From Bacteriovoracaceae bacterium (lineage in GTDB: Bacteria > Bdellovibrionota > Bacteriovoracia > Bacteriovoracales > Bacteriovoracaceae), in contig JAOARC010000050.1 of NCBI GenBank assembly GCA_025210745.1, positions 62,001 through 126,000 of the forward strand: a stretch of DNA of 64,000 nt, read 5' to 3'. Both the position numbers and the translations under genes were made by a program. This document shows, one piece after another, positions 26,662-37,245 of this stretch (the first letter of the stretch is position 1; each line of letters opens with the position of its first letter). Below the pieces are notes generated by a model, which saw only the letters and a program-made list of their open reading frames with translations, had not been told where the DNA came from and made no database searches.

Positions 26662-29600
26662 ATGAACTTACTTAACTTTTTAAATGAAAAAGACATTGAA
26701 TTTGTTGACTCATTTTTTCCCAAAATGACATCTATAAAAGCAAAGAAGCTTTTTGAAAATGCTAATACAAATATTTCATTTCAAAAAGGAAGTACGCAGC
26801 GATATTTCATCATTAGTGGTATTGTTAATGATGGAAATACAGCAGAAGCAAGAGTGAGTTTTAAAAGAAGTGATGAATACCCAGATGGTAAAATCACATC
26901 GAGTTGTACTTGTACAAGTTGGAATGATGAAACACACTGTGAGCACATAGCTACTTTAATGCTTAAATTTGTACAAACAGATAAAGCTAAAAAACAGTTT
27001 GATGGATCAAGTGATTCCTTTTTAAAAGCAAGTGTTGCTATAACAGGTTCTGGGGTTCATACAGAAGAGTATGGAACAGTACTCACAAATGCCAATAAAC
27101 TTATTGGAGCAAGACCAAATAGTACCTACTCTTCAATTCAATATATACTAACAAATAAGAAAGTTATTAACTTTCCAATTGCAAAGAAATTTGAAGATAA
27201 AATTATTATAAACTTTGTTTCAGCATCGAGCATTGATAAGTTTAAAGACCTTCCTCATGCAAAAGATAATTATTTTCCCATTTTCAGTATTTCAAAAGAC
27301 GGTAAAGAATCAAAAAAAATTTCAGTATTTGAAAGTTTATATTTATTTAACTGGGAAACAGGAGAGACTTTTAGTCAACCAAGTGAATTTTCTCAGATCA
27401 CAAAACTATTTTTAATTGATGGTTTTCTAAATAAAATAAATGATTTTTATAAAATGATATCTAGTTATATTGATAACGAAAATATTATCTTTCAACTAGA
27501 TGGAAAAGAGTTTTCACAAATTGAATATGATAGGCTTGATTACCGTCTTTCAATATCTTCATCAGATAGAAAAAGTTTTTTAAATCTTGATCTAGAAATT
27601 TTTGACTCAAAACAAAGAGTAATAAAAATTCCAGACTTCTTTGATATTATGATTTGTGACGGAGGTTTGTTAGATTCATTTAGAACAAAAAGTGCTTCTT
27701 TTGAATTTATCAAACACTTTTGTGAATCTTTAGAATATAATACGACTGAATACAAAAAATTTATTTATTCTAGTAATAAAAGAAAACAGATTTTAACTCT
27801 AATTGATTATATTTTAGATAATGAGTCTTTAATAAATATTTCCCCTACTAATGAATGTATGTACTTTACTGAGAACAAAAGATTTTTAAGTATTTACAGT
27901 GCCATCTATAAATGTTTTGGAGAAAATAGTTCTCGATATTCATTTAAGGTTGAAAATTCTAATAAGTTAAGATTTCAAATACCAAAAAACCAGTTATTAA
28001 ATGGTATCTCTGCTTTTTACAAACTATTAAGTGCTCAAGATATCAGCATTTTTTATAACCAAACAGAAATTAAAACCTGGAACTCAAATATAAAATTTGA
28101 AAGGGAAAAAAGTAATCTCAACTGGTTTGACTTAAGTCTTGTTGTGACAGAAAATGATTTTGAAATTATAAAAAATGCGAAAGTAACAGAAAACTTTATT
28201 TTAACTAATACTGGCCTTGTTATTCTAGATAGCAAAGAAAAAGAACTTCTTAAGTTCATGAAAAAGTATACTATTCATGAAAAAAAGGATCAGGAAGTTT
28301 CTGGCGATAATCTAAGAAAATTTTCTTTAAATTTTAAAAGAGCGAGAATCTTTGAACTTTTTGAGCTTAAAAAACATGGTATTAATGGAGCTCTTACACC
28401 AGAAGAAGAAATTCTTTGTGAAAATCTTGTTAGTTTAAAAGAAATGCCAAACTTTGATATACCAACGCGATATCATGATATATCTAGAAGTTATCAAAAT
28501 GATGGATATAACTGGCTAAGATTTCTTTATGAAAACAGATTTGGTGCATGTCTTGCCGATGATATGGGTTTAGGTAAAACTCTTCAAACAATCATGTTTT
28601 TAGAAAGTATAATAGATAAAATAGAAAGAGTTTTAATTGTATGTCCAGTTTCTATTTTATTTAACTGGCAAAATGAAATTAACAAGTTTTCTGATATTGA
28701 CGTTCAAGTTTATTATGGAAATGATAGAGCAAAAGAACTTAATAAGAAAGTAATTTTAACAAGTTATGGAATTATGAAAAAAGAGTCTTATACAACCTTT
28801 AATGATATCAACTTTGATATTATTATAATGGATGAGGTTCAAAATCTTAAAAATATTAGATCTCAAGGAGCAATTGCCGCCAGAAACCTAAAAGGTGATT
28901 TTAGAATTTGTATTACAGGTACTCCGGTTGAAAATGATCTTTCCGAATTCTACAATATTATGGATTTAAGTATTCCTGGTATATGGGGTGAAGCTAATTT
29001 CTTAAAAACTACATCTACAAAGAAAAGTCGCCTTCTTGCAAGAAAAACAGTGAGACCATTTATTTTAAGAAGAACAAAAGATCAAGTTTTAACAGAACTA
29101 CCTGAAAAAGTAGAAAACCATATTTATCTTGATTTTGAAGAAAGTGAAAGACAACACTATGTTGCAACACTTGCAACTATCAAAAAAAATATGGAGAATG
29201 TTCAAAAGGGAAGAAAATATACAGAGATTTTAAAAAGCTTACTTCAACTAAGACAGTTATGCTTATGGCAAAATGATAAAAGCGTAGTAAGTACAAAAAT
29301 AAACTTTCTAATGGAAAGTTTAGAACAAATTATAGATGAGGGGCACAAAGTTCTCGTCTTCTCTCAGTTTACAACCTACTTAGATATAATTCAAAATAAA
29401 GTAAGAGAAAGAAGTTGGAAATTTGCTAGAATAGATGGATCACAGACACTCAAAACAAGATCTAATGAAGTATCAAAATTTCAAGAAGGTGATGCGAGTA
29501 TTTTTCTTATCAGCTTAAAAGCCGGAGGAGTCGGTCTAAATTTAACAGCTGCTAGCTATATTTTTCTAATGGACCCTTGGTGGAACCCAGCTGTTGAAAA

Positions 29601-29805
29601 TCAAGCCATTGATAGGGCTTATCGAATAGGACAAAAAAATAAACTTACTGTCTACAGACCTATTATTAAGAATTCCGTTGAAGAAAAAGTACTAGTACTT
29701 CAAAATACAAAAAAAGAGCTTTTTAAAGATCTAATGGCCGAAGATGATGATAAATTCTTTAATGGAAAGTTGAATATGCAAGACTTTCAAGAGATATTAG
29801 GATAA
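26662..29805 (+). CDS. SWIM zinc-finger, SNF2-family helicase
   Basis: A 1047-residue ATP-driven DNA or protein-DNA remodelling enzyme. A SWIM finger lies at Cys82-x-Cys84-x8-Cys93-x-His95. A long middle region of about 500 residues has no clear family. The SNF2 motor starts with ADDMGLGKTLQT (Walker A, near residue 636), MDEVQNLKN (Walker B, near residue 726), and TGTPVEND. The second RecA lobe has VFSQFTTYL, LKAGGVGLNLTAA and QAIDRAYRIGQ with the arginine finger. A TATAAT box lies at 26619-26624. The family is common but its role in bacteria is poorly known. Confidence 0.92.
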   Translation: MNLLNFLNEKDIEFVDSFFPKMTSIKAKKLFENANTNISFQKGSTQRYFIISGIVNDGNTAEARVSFKRSDEYPDGKITSSCTCTSWNDETHCEHIATLMLKFVQTDKAKKQFDGSSDSFLKASVAITGSGVHTEEYGTVLTNANKLIGARPNSTYSSIQYILTNKKVINFPIAKKFEDKIIINFVSASSIDKFKDLPHAKDNYFPIFSISKDGKESKKISVFESLYLFNWETGETFSQPSEFSQITKLFLIDGFLNKINDFYKMISSYIDNENIIFQLDGKEFSQIEYDRLDYRLSISSSDRKSFLNLDLEIFDSKQRVIKIPDFFDIMICDGGLLDSFRTKSASFEFIKHFCESLEYNTTEYKKFIYSSNKRKQILTLIDYILDNESLINISPTNECMYFTENKRFLSIYSAIYKCFGENSSRYSFKVENSNKLRFQIPKNQLLNGISAFYKLLSAQDISIFYNQTEIKTWNSNIKFEREKSNLNWFDLSLVVTENDFEIIKNAKVTENFILTNTGLVILDSKEKELLKFMKKYTIHEKKDQEVSGDNLRKFSLNFKRARIFELFELKKHGINGALTPEEEILCENLVSLKEMPNFDIPTRYHDISRSYQNDGYNWLRFLYENRFGACLADDMGLGKTLQTIMFLESIIDKIERVLIVCPVSILFNWQNEINKFSDIDVQVYYGNDRAKELNKKVILTSYGIMKKESYTTFNDINFDIIIMDEVQNLKNIRSQGAIAARNLKGDFRICITGTPVENDLSEFYNIMDLSIPGIWGEANFLKTTSTKKSRLLARKTVRPFILRRTKDQVLTELPEKVENHIYLDFEESERQHYVATLATIKKNMENVQKGRKYTEILKSLLQLRQLCLWQNDKSVVSTKINFLMESLEQIIDEGHKVLVFSQFTTYLDIIQNKVRERSWKFARIDGSQTLKTRSNEVSKFQEGDASIFLISLKAGGVGLNLTAASYIFLMDPWWNPAVENQAIDRAYRIGQKNKLTVYRPIIKNSVEEKVLVLQNTKKELFKDLMAEDDDKFFNGKLNMQDFQEILG

Positions 29806-29988
29806 AAAACCTTGTAGCAAATAGTACAAAATACCAAATTTAGTCACCCAATAACTAAACATAAATGTCGAACTAATAATTCTAATCATAGATATAACTC
29901 CATGAATATTCTATCAAGTAAACAGTCTTGAAAGGAAAAATAGTCCTCTATTTGTAAATTTTATAAAGTTTAACCTAATTATAGATAC

Positions 29989-30678
29989 TTAGAATCTATG
30001 AATATAATTTAAACCAAATGAAGTTGAAGTTGCATCGTCTGAATCAAGATCTAATGCTGCTCTATAAAGATAAGCACTCAGAGCCTTATCTTCATCTTCC
30101 GTTAAATCATATTTCATTGATAGATTTATATCGAATCCAAATACTTGCTCAAAAACGGGAACAAACATTCCTACTTTTACCGAAGGCGTAAATCTATCAT
30201 AAAAATTTAAATAGTCTGCCTGAATTGAAGCTCTATCTATTCTAGTTGATTTAATAACTGTTGATTTTGAAGGTACAAAATAATTTAAATTATCATATCC
30301 AACCGTAAATTTAAAATCATCAACATTTTTTGATATACCAAAGTAAAGATCATTGTAAATAGAACTTACTGACTTTGAACCAGATAAACCATCTTGCTCA
30401 AAGTCTAATGTTGTAAATTTTTTCAGATTAAGTATGGCAAAAATAGTATAAGTTTGAGTTATATCAAAACTCGCTCCACCGGACACACTAAAATAATTAA
30501 AGACATAATTTGAATTAAATTTATTATCAATATCTATTTCGACTTGACCAAATCCAGCAGAACCAAAATAGTTTAAATCTTCTTTTACCAATTTTTTCCA
30601 AGACTCCCATTTTTTCCAATCAAAGTCATAAGAAAAAGCTGATGTACACAATAACATAATAATTAATAATTTCTTCAT
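29989..30678 (-). CDS. Predicted outer-membrane beta-barrel protein
   Basis: A signal peptide (MKKLLIIMLLCTSAFS) is followed by 210 residues with regular alternation of hydrophobic and polar positions, and the chain ends in NYIHRF with a terminal Phe, the signal recognised by the Bam machinery. The strand pattern suggests a small barrel of eight to ten strands. No family recognised. It lies 31 bases after the large exported protein at 30710 on the same strand, so the two are probably coexpressed. Confidence 0.7.
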   Translation of the reverse strand: MKKLLIIMLLCTSAFSYDFDWKKWESWKKLVKEDLNYFGSAGFGQVEIDIDNKFNSNYVFNYFSVSGGASFDITQTYTIFAILNLKKFTTLDFEQDGLSGSKSVSSIYNDLYFGISKNVDDFKFTVGYDNLNYFVPSKSTVIKSTRIDRASIQADYLNFYDRFTPSVKVGMFVPVFEQVFGFDINLSMKYDLTEDEDKALSAYLYRAALDLDSDDATSTSFGLNYIHRF

Positions 30679-30709
30679 AGATTAATTATACATACATATA
30701 TAAAAAAGA

Positions 30710-32533
30710 CTACTGATTTATTGCTTCTCTTCTATATTTATAAGTAAAGTCACCAGATAACATTTCATTGGCCACAACCATCGATAGGATAAGCCCCCAA
30801 GAACCTACTTTTCCTAATGGCTCTTTACACATTATTTGAAAAATAGCTAAATTCATAAGAAGCCCCTTCATATCCCATGCAATATTTCGAACTCTATAAA
30901 AAAGCCATCTATCCATCCCCGTATTACCCGACTGAAATGCTTCCCAATTTCCCATATTTTCTGCATACATTTTTTCAGCTAGCAATTCCATCATCATCTC
31001 TTTGCCTTCTTCGGTCTCGAGATCTTCTTGAGTTATTTTATTAGGATCCATACCACTTTTATATGTATTCAAATTTAAATACTTATTTAAAAAGTTTTTT
31101 AAGTTTTTATCCTCGCTTCTTTTTTCTAAAAAAGCGTACATGGCTTTGATATCATCATTAAAAGTTGGACTACTCTTTATTTTTTCAAACTCTTTTTCAA
31201 GAGGAGTCTGCCCAATATCATCTCTATAGATTTTTTGTAAATATGAAGCATAACCAGTCTTACCAAACATTAAATCATATCCATATGCATTAACCGCATC
31301 AAGAGACGAAAATTGAGCATATCCAACAAGGTACTTACTCCAAAATGAAGAACTAGTATTTGTTACAATCTTATTGGCCACAGCGGTAAAAAGTAATGAA
31401 ATTCCCATTTCATAACCTAGTCTTTCAAACCAATAAGGGTCATAATTCTCACTATTTTTATCTAGCTTATCTTTATTTTTTAAATAGTAAAATGTCGGTG
31501 TTCCAACAAGAGATAATCCTATTTTAAATCTTTTAAACTTCTTTTTAGCTGAAGCCAAAGACTTTCCACCTTTTCCATTACAGCCATTAAGTAATCTGCT
31601 AAATATCTTCTTTTCTCCAGCCGCCTTTTGTCGAGCCCTTTTTTTTGCATGACTAGTTAGCTTTCCATTATCCATTTCTTTAAGTGTTTTTTCCCATTTA
31701 ACAACCCTCTTTTGTTCATAACGCCTAAGTTTGCTTTGTTGAAGTAAAAATTTTTCACTGTAGCTTTTTTTAGGCTTTAGCTTTAGCTTTGCTCCAGCTT
31801 TAGAAGAGTCATAAATATCATCAATTGCATTTAAAGCTTTTTTGGCTTTAGAAGAAGTCAAAGGATCAATAAAATACATATACTCTCTAAATTGATTTAG
31901 AGAAGCTTTATCTGCTCTTAATTTTAGTCCAGAACTTATCGCATCCTGAATTTCATCAGCACTTCTATTTGAGAACATCAAAATATCAATATATTCTTTT
32001 TTTAAAGAATTAGACATTTCATGAGCAAAAACAAATTGCTCAACCAGAGCACTTTTATTTGGATCAACATTTATCTTTCCAAATACCTTTTTTGTTGTTT
32101 TAGAGAAATAAAAGTTTGCCATAGATAAATCAGAATTATTAAGAAGAACGGACTCTATATCTTTTTGGGAAATTAATTTTTTCTTTAACATTAAATTAGA
32201 TATATCAGATAAACTATTAACAAAGTCTTGATCCTTATGAACCAAGCTTTTTAAATCCGATAAAACTTTTAATTTTTCATTTTTCGTTTTTAAGTTTGAT
32301 ATTTCTTCAACAAAGCTTTGAGCTTTAAACCTAGGGTCCCACATATTAATTGTAGGATCTCCCACATATTGAGCCGGCAATGACCCATTTAGTAAATTAG
32401 CAAAAGCTGCTTCACAAGGATTTTTACTTCTTGGTTTTAAAATTTTTGATGTCCATCCCGCACCAGCAAATGCATTTTGCAATAAAATATTTAACATTAA
32501 AAAAATGGACACACTTCTACTTAGTAACTTCAT
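30710..32533 (-). CDS. Large exported protein of unknown function
   Basis: A 607-residue protein beginning with a signal peptide (MKLLSRSVSIFLMLNILLQNAF, cleavage near AFAG). The start is taken at ATG 32533; a GTG six codons upstream is also possible and neither has a ribosome-binding site. Residues 50-250 look helical, a strongly basic stretch lies around 255-345 (KKRARQKAAGEKK), then come hydrophobic segments (GISLLFTAVANKI near residue 385, and WGLILSMVVANEML near the end). No family, catalytic motif or repeat was recognised. Its partner is probably the barrel protein that follows it. Confidence 0.6.
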   Translation of the reverse strand: MKLLSRSVSIFLMLNILLQNAFAGAGWTSKILKPRSKNPCEAAFANLLNGSLPAQYVGDPTINMWDPRFKAQSFVEEISNLKTKNEKLKVLSDLKSLVHKDQDFVNSLSDISNLMLKKKLISQKDIESVLLNNSDLSMANFYFSKTTKKVFGKINVDPNKSALVEQFVFAHEMSNSLKKEYIDILMFSNRSADEIQDAISSGLKLRADKASLNQFREYMYFIDPLTSSKAKKALNAIDDIYDSSKAGAKLKLKPKKSYSEKFLLQQSKLRRYEQKRVVKWEKTLKEMDNGKLTSHAKKRARQKAAGEKKIFSRLLNGCNGKGGKSLASAKKKFKRFKIGLSLVGTPTFYYLKNKDKLDKNSENYDPYWFERLGYEMGISLLFTAVANKIVTNTSSSFWSKYLVGYAQFSSLDAVNAYGYDLMFGKTGYASYLQKIYRDDIGQTPLEKEFEKIKSSPTFNDDIKAMYAFLEKRSEDKNLKNFLNKYLNLNTYKSGMDPNKITQEDLETEEGKEMMMELLAEKMYAENMGNWEAFQSGNTGMDRWLFYRVRNIAWDMKGLLMNLAIFQIMCKEPLGKVGSWGLILSMVVANEMLSGDFTYKYRREAINQ

Positions 32534-32733
32534 CACAAGACTTATCGGCACAAAAAAATAAATTATTACAAATAGTTATCATATGCAAAAATTACATCTA
32601 AATACTATTTATCAGACTCCTCTAGTAATTTTATTAACAATAAGCTCTTTAGTACACTTTCCAGACAAAAAGACTCAGATAACATATCTCTACTCATTTG
32701 ATATATATTTTGAATTAATGTATTTTAATCCCA

Positions 32734-33717
32734 ATGAAAACAATTGTATTATGTGGTGGTTCGGGAAAAAGATTATGGCCATTAAGTCACAAAAGAAAGC
32801 CGAAACAATTTCTAAGTTTATTCAATAATAAGTCACTTTTTGAAATGACTATAAATAGAAACTCCTCTATTAGTGAAGAGTTTATTATTGTAACTAATAA
32901 ATCTCAATATAATCTTTGTAAAGAACAACTTAAATTTGAAAAAGTACGTTTTATTTTAGAAGATATTGGAAGAAATACTGCATCTGCCATTACTTTAGCT
33001 TGCTTAGCCATAGAAGATAAAAGTCAAATCGTCCTTGTAACTCCCAGCGACCATATCATAAAAGATCAAAAAGCATATATTGATGCTGTCAAATTAGCAA
33101 AAAAATTTGCTTTGGATGGATATCTTGCCACTTTTGGTATTTGTCCTACTTATCCAGAAACTGGTTATGGCTATATTGAAAGAAACAATTCTCACGTTAA
33201 ATCTTTTAAGGAAAAACCAAGTATTGAAGAAGCTAAAACCTATTTTAAAGACAGCTCTTACCTTTGGAATAGTGGTATATTCTGCTTTAAAATCGATACT
33301 TTTTTAAATGAACTCAAAAAATACTCTCCAAAAATTTATGATAATTGTCTTAAAGTATTTAATAAGAACAATTCAGAAAATAATAACTATCGTTTCTCAA
33401 AACAAGATCTTATCGATATTGAAGCTACTAGTATTGATTATGCTGTAATGGAAAAAAGTAAGAAAATTAAAGTTATCGATTGTAAATTTGAGTGGAATGA
33501 CCTTGGTTCATTTGATTCTTTATCAAATATATTAAACTCAAGTGATGAAGATAATATTATAAATATTGAATCAAAAAATAATTTTATTATTAATGATAAA
33601 AAACCGGTTGCCCTTATTGGTGTTGAGGATCTTATTGTTATTGACACCGAAGAAGGTATACTGATTTGTAAAAAAGGATATTCTCAAAAAATAAAGGAAG
33701 TAACTAAGAGACTGTAA
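32734..33717 (+). CDS. manC: Mannose-1-phosphate guanylyltransferase
   Basis: Makes GDP-mannose from mannose-1-phosphate and GTP. The nucleotidyltransferase signature GGSGKRLWPLSHKRKPKQF lies at residues 8-26; VTPSDHII holds the metal-binding Asp, and FKEKPSIEEA and NSGIFCF are family motifs. At 327 residues it has only the transferase domain and a short C-terminus, without the isomerase half of bifunctional ManC/AlgA. It begins the polysaccharide region but stands apart. No phosphomannomutase is seen in the window. Its 3' end overlaps convergent queC by 14 bases. Confidence 0.9.
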   Translation: MKTIVLCGGSGKRLWPLSHKRKPKQFLSLFNNKSLFEMTINRNSSISEEFIIVTNKSQYNLCKEQLKFEKVRFILEDIGRNTASAITLACLAIEDKSQIVLVTPSDHIIKDQKAYIDAVKLAKKFALDGYLATFGICPTYPETGYGYIERNNSHVKSFKEKPSIEEAKTYFKDSSYLWNSGIFCFKIDTFLNELKKYSPKIYDNCLKVFNKNNSENNNYRFSKQDLIDIEATSIDYAVMEKSKKIKVIDCKFEWNDLGSFDSLSNILNSSDEDNIINIESKNNFIINDKKPVALIGVEDLIVIDTEEGILICKKGYSQKIKEVTKRL

Positions 33718-34399
33718 AAGATAGATTCAATCGATGAGGATATTTATCTAAATAATCAGTTATTCCTTTATTACGAAGTTTACAAGCAGGACACCTTCCA
33801 CAGCCTTCTTTTGAAATACCTTCATAACAAGTAATTGTATTTTCTAATAAAAATTCTAAGTCTTTATACTCTTCTATAACTTCCATTGTTTCCAACTTTG
33901 TCATTTTTACCAAAGGAGTTTCAATCCTAAAATTATCACAAGCAAAATCCAAACGAAGAGCTTTTTCTATAATATCCATATACTGTCTTGAGCAATCACG
34001 ATAACCACTATTTGCTTGTTCAATCTCTATAACACCCATTGAGATGGATTTAGCTCCTTTATCAAAAGCATGAATAGCTGCGACTCTTGCCATTAGCCCA
34101 TTTCGTCCAATAACTAATGTATTAGGAGCCTCATCTCTTTTATGCTCTATTTTAATATTTTTATCCATAAGTGCATTCGTTGTAATTTGATTTAAACAAG
34201 ATAAATCAATAACAACTCGTTTAACTTTGAAATGGTCTGCAATCTTCTTTGCAACATCAAGCTCATTGTCATGTCTTTGCCCATAAGAAAAACCTAAAGA
34301 TAAAACACTGTCCGCTCCATACTTTTTAATAGCTAAATATAGACAGATAGATGAATCCATCCCACCAGAATGTACGACTACGGTTTTTAAATCAGTCAT
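33704..34399 (-). CDS. queC: 7-cyano-7-deazaguanine synthase
   Basis: Converts carboxydeazaguanine to preQ0 in queuosine biosynthesis. VVHSGGMDSSICLYL is the PP-loop for ATP at residues 8-22, and a C-terminal zinc site is formed by Cys in CYEG and GCGRCPAC. The ATG follows directly on the SulP stop codon. No other que genes are near, and no preQ1 riboswitch is visible. At 231 residues it is of normal length. Confidence 0.95.
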   Translation of the reverse strand: MTDLKTVVVHSGGMDSSICLYLAIKKYGADSVLSLGFSYGQRHDNELDVAKKIADHFKVKRVVIDLSCLNQITTNALMDKNIKIEHKRDEAPNTLVIGRNGLMARVAAIHAFDKGAKSISMGVIEIEQANSGYRDCSRQYMDIIEKALRLDFACDNFRIETPLVKMTKLETMEVIEEYKDLEFLLENTITCYEGISKEGCGRCPACKLRNKGITDYLDKYPHRLNLSFTVS

Positions 34400-35896
34400 T
34401 TAACTCTTATTAATTACACTTGCTTCAAATAAATTCCCTGCTTTTGAAATAACACTTTCACAGTCTGGACTTAAATTTTTCACAAATACTTTTTTATTTC
34501 TTTTCTCATACTTATTCACAATTGAATTAATAACTTCAATACTTGAATAATCGCATACCTTAGAGTTTTTGAAATCAACAACGATTTCACTAGGATCATC
34601 AGAAGGGTTAAAAAGCTCGATGAAACTTTGAACCGATCCAAAGAATAAAGGCCCATTAATTTCGTAATGCTTAATACCATTTTCTTCATATTCATTTGCA
34701 TTAATATGCTCAGATTTAAGCCAAGCAAATCTTAAAGCAGCAAAAATAATTCCAACAAATACAGCAATAGCTAAATCAAAAATAACAGTCAAAGAAGTTA
34801 CAAGAATAATATTGATCATATCCGACTTAGGAATTTTTTTAAATAGTTTTAAAGAAGCCCATTCAAAAGTTCCAATTACAACCATAAACATAACACCAAC
34901 TAAAGCAGCTATTGGAATCATCTCTATATATTTAGATGCTACAACAATAAAGAATAATAATGCCATTGCAGCTGTTATCCCAGAAGCTCTTCCACGTCCA
35001 CCAGAATTGACATTAATCATTGACTGACCAATCATCGCACATCCACCCATAGCTCCAAAAAAGCCACAAACAACGTTTGAAAGTCCTTGTCCCATACATT
35101 CTTTATTTGCTCTTCCTCTTGTTTCAGTAATGTCATCTACAAGTTGTAGAGTCATTAAAGATTCAATTAAACCAATAGATGCCAAAATAAGAGCATACGG
35201 AAAAATAATTTTTAAAGTTTCAAAATTAAAAGCTACATCTGGTATATGAAATGAAGGCAGGGATCCACTAATACTTGCCATATCAGCAACTGTTCTTGTT
35301 TCAATCCCACCAAAAATAACTAATAAAGTTACAATAACAATCGCTGCTAATGTTGAAGGAACTGCTTTTGTTAATTTAGGTAAAAAATAAATAATGGCCA
35401 TAGTTAAAGCCACAAGGCCAAACATTACAGTTAACTGCCCACTTGGTAACCATACAGAATTTCCAGTAGCATCTTTCATTTTAAATTGAGTAAACTGAGC
35501 AAGACCAATGACAATTGCAAGACCATTTACAAATCCAATCATAACTGGGGCTGGAATTAGTCTTACAAATTTTCCTAGTTTAAATACACCGGCTAATATT
35601 TGTATTATTCCCATAAGTAAAACTGTTGCAAATAGATACTCTACTCCGTGATCAGCAACTAAAGTTACCATAACAACGGCTAATGCTCCAGTTGCTCCAG
35701 ATATCATTCCAGGACGTCCACCAAAAATAGCAGTTATTAACCCTACAATAAAAGCTGCATATAAACCAACTAAAGGCTCTACTCCAGCAACAAAAGAAAA
35801 AGCAACAGCTTCTGGAACTAAAGCAAGTGCAACCGTTAAACCACTTAAAAAGTCCGCCTTAAGAGAACCAGTGCCTCCCGTTTTTAATAAACTCAT
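34400..35896 (-). CDS. SulP-family inorganic anion transporter
   Basis: Inner-membrane transporter of the SLC26/SulP family, moving sulfate, bicarbonate or a related anion. It has 10-14 hydrophobic segments, the opening LSGLTVALALVPEAVAFS, the segment IFGGRPGMISGATGALA, and GQGLSNVVCGFFGAMGGCAMIGQ. The last 100 residues are a STAS domain (VVDFKNSKVCDYSSI). GAGGA lies nine bases before the ATG. It is upstream of queC with no gap. Sulfate supply for the sulfotransferase in the nearby glycan cluster is possible but unproved. Confidence 0.9.
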   Translation of the reverse strand: MSLLKTGGTGSLKADFLSGLTVALALVPEAVAFSFVAGVEPLVGLYAAFIVGLITAIFGGRPGMISGATGALAVVMVTLVADHGVEYLFATVLLMGIIQILAGVFKLGKFVRLIPAPVMIGFVNGLAIVIGLAQFTQFKMKDATGNSVWLPSGQLTVMFGLVALTMAIIYFLPKLTKAVPSTLAAIVIVTLLVIFGGIETRTVADMASISGSLPSFHIPDVAFNFETLKIIFPYALILASIGLIESLMTLQLVDDITETRGRANKECMGQGLSNVVCGFFGAMGGCAMIGQSMINVNSGGRGRASGITAAMALLFFIVVASKYIEMIPIAALVGVMFMVVIGTFEWASLKLFKKIPKSDMINIILVTSLTVIFDLAIAVFVGIIFAALRFAWLKSEHINANEYEENGIKHYEINGPLFFGSVQSFIELFNPSDDPSEIVVDFKNSKVCDYSSIEVINSIVNKYEKRNKKVFVKNLSPDCESVISKAGNLFEASVINKS

Positions 35897-35934
35897 TTAA
35901 TATATCCTCATTCTAATTTCAAACTTTATTGTGT

Positions 35935-37245
35935 TTAGCTTATTCTTTTACCAACAGCGTAGTATTTAAAACCTTCATTTTTTACATTCTCAGTATCATA
36001 AAGGTTTCTTCCATCGAAAATTAAAGCATTATTTAATCTTGATTTTATCTCACTAAAATCTGGAGCTCTAAATTGTTTCCACTCAGTTAAGATCATAAGT
36101 GCATCTGATTTATTTAAAGCATCATATTTATTTTCTACCTTAGTTGCACTCATGCCTTCATCGCTACAAAATGCTTCAAAGTTATTAGCCGCAATTGGAT
36201 CATAAAATTTTACGTTTGCGCCAGCTTCATTAAGAGCTTTTGTAATATAGATTGCGGGAGTCTCTCTAATATCATCAGTATTAGCTTTAAAAGCAACTCC
36301 CCATAATGTAATTGTTTTTCCTTTTAAATCACCAAAGTGTGTCTTTGCCTTTTCAAACATATAAAGCTTTTGCTGGGCATTTACATCTTCAGTTGCTTGT
36401 ACAATCTGAAGGTTCATATCATTTTGTTTTGCTGTATATACAAGAGCCTTTACATCTTTTGGAAAACAAGATCCTCCATACCCTGGGCCCGGATATAAAA
36501 ATTGAGCTCCAATTCTTGAGTCTGTTGAAATACCAGCTCTAACTTCTGTTACATCTGCTCCAGTCCTATCACATAGCTTAGCAATCTCATTCATAAATGA
36601 AATTTTAGTAGCTAGAAAACAGTTTGCTGCATACTTAGTCATCTCAGCTGAAAGGTTACTCATTTGAATAATTCTACTTTGCTGTCTCATAAATGGCTTA
36701 TAAAGTTTTTCCATAACCTTAAAAGACTCATCACAATCTGTTCCAATAATAACCCTTTCTGGTTTCATAAAATCAGCAACTGCACTTCCTTCTTTTAAAA
36801 ACTCAGGATTATTAACAATAATAAACCTCTTATCTGTTTTATTTTTTAAGTAAGCTTTTACAGCTTCACCAGTTCCTACAGGAACCGTAGATTTGAGAAC
36901 AACAATTAACCCATCGCTAATAAATGGAACGAGATCATCTAAGGCTTTATATAAATATTTAAGATCAGCTGATCCATCATCTCTTGAAGGTGTCCCAACA
37001 GCCATAAATACAGCTGTTGCCTCTTTAATAGAATCATAACTTGTATCAAAGAAAACTCTTTTATCTTCAATTGAATTTTTCATCAAAGCTTCAAGACCTG
37101 GTTCATATATAGGACAAATCCCATCTTTCATTTTTTGAACTTTATTTTCATCGATATCAATACATGTCACCTTGTTTCCCATTTCTGCAAAACAAACACC
37201 TGTAACTAAACCAACATAACCTGTTCCAATAACTGAAATTTTCAT
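35935..37245 (-). CDS. ugd: UDP-glucose 6-dehydrogenase
   Basis: Oxidises UDP-glucose to UDP-glucuronate with NAD. The Rossmann loop GTGYVGLVTG is at the N-terminus, VGTPSRDDGSAD and LKSTVPVGT are conserved, and GYGGSCFPKD near residue 255 carries the catalytic Cys. GVAFKANTDDIRETP lies in the C-terminal domain. At 436 residues it is standard. GAGG lies seven bases before the ATG, inside the end of the upstream O-antigen ligase-like gene. It supplies an acidic sugar for the polysaccharide. Confidence 0.96.
   Translation of the reverse strand: MKISVIGTGYVGLVTGVCFAEMGNKVTCIDIDENKVQKMKDGICPIYEPGLEALMKNSIEDKRVFFDTSYDSIKEATAVFMAVGTPSRDDGSADLKYLYKALDDLVPFISDGLIVVLKSTVPVGTGEAVKAYLKNKTDKRFIIVNNPEFLKEGSAVADFMKPERVIIGTDCDESFKVMEKLYKPFMRQQSRIIQMSNLSAEMTKYAANCFLATKISFMNEIAKLCDRTGADVTEVRAGISTDSRIGAQFLYPGPGYGGSCFPKDVKALVYTAKQNDMNLQIVQATEDVNAQQKLYMFEKAKTHFGDLKGKTITLWGVAFKANTDDIRETPAIYITKALNEAGANVKFYDPIAANNFEAFCSDEGMSATKVENKYDALNKSDALMILTEWKQFRAPDFSEIKSRLNNALIFDGRNLYDTENVKNEGFKYYAVGKRIS

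Noticed and set aside
32583-32828. An 81-codon plus-strand frame before manC
   Set aside because: It overlaps the first 95 bases of manC in another frame, and manC has an unmistakable product.
33700-35930. preQ1 riboswitch upstream of queC
   Set aside because: queC starts directly at the SulP stop codon, and no preQ1 aptamer pattern lies before the SulP gene.
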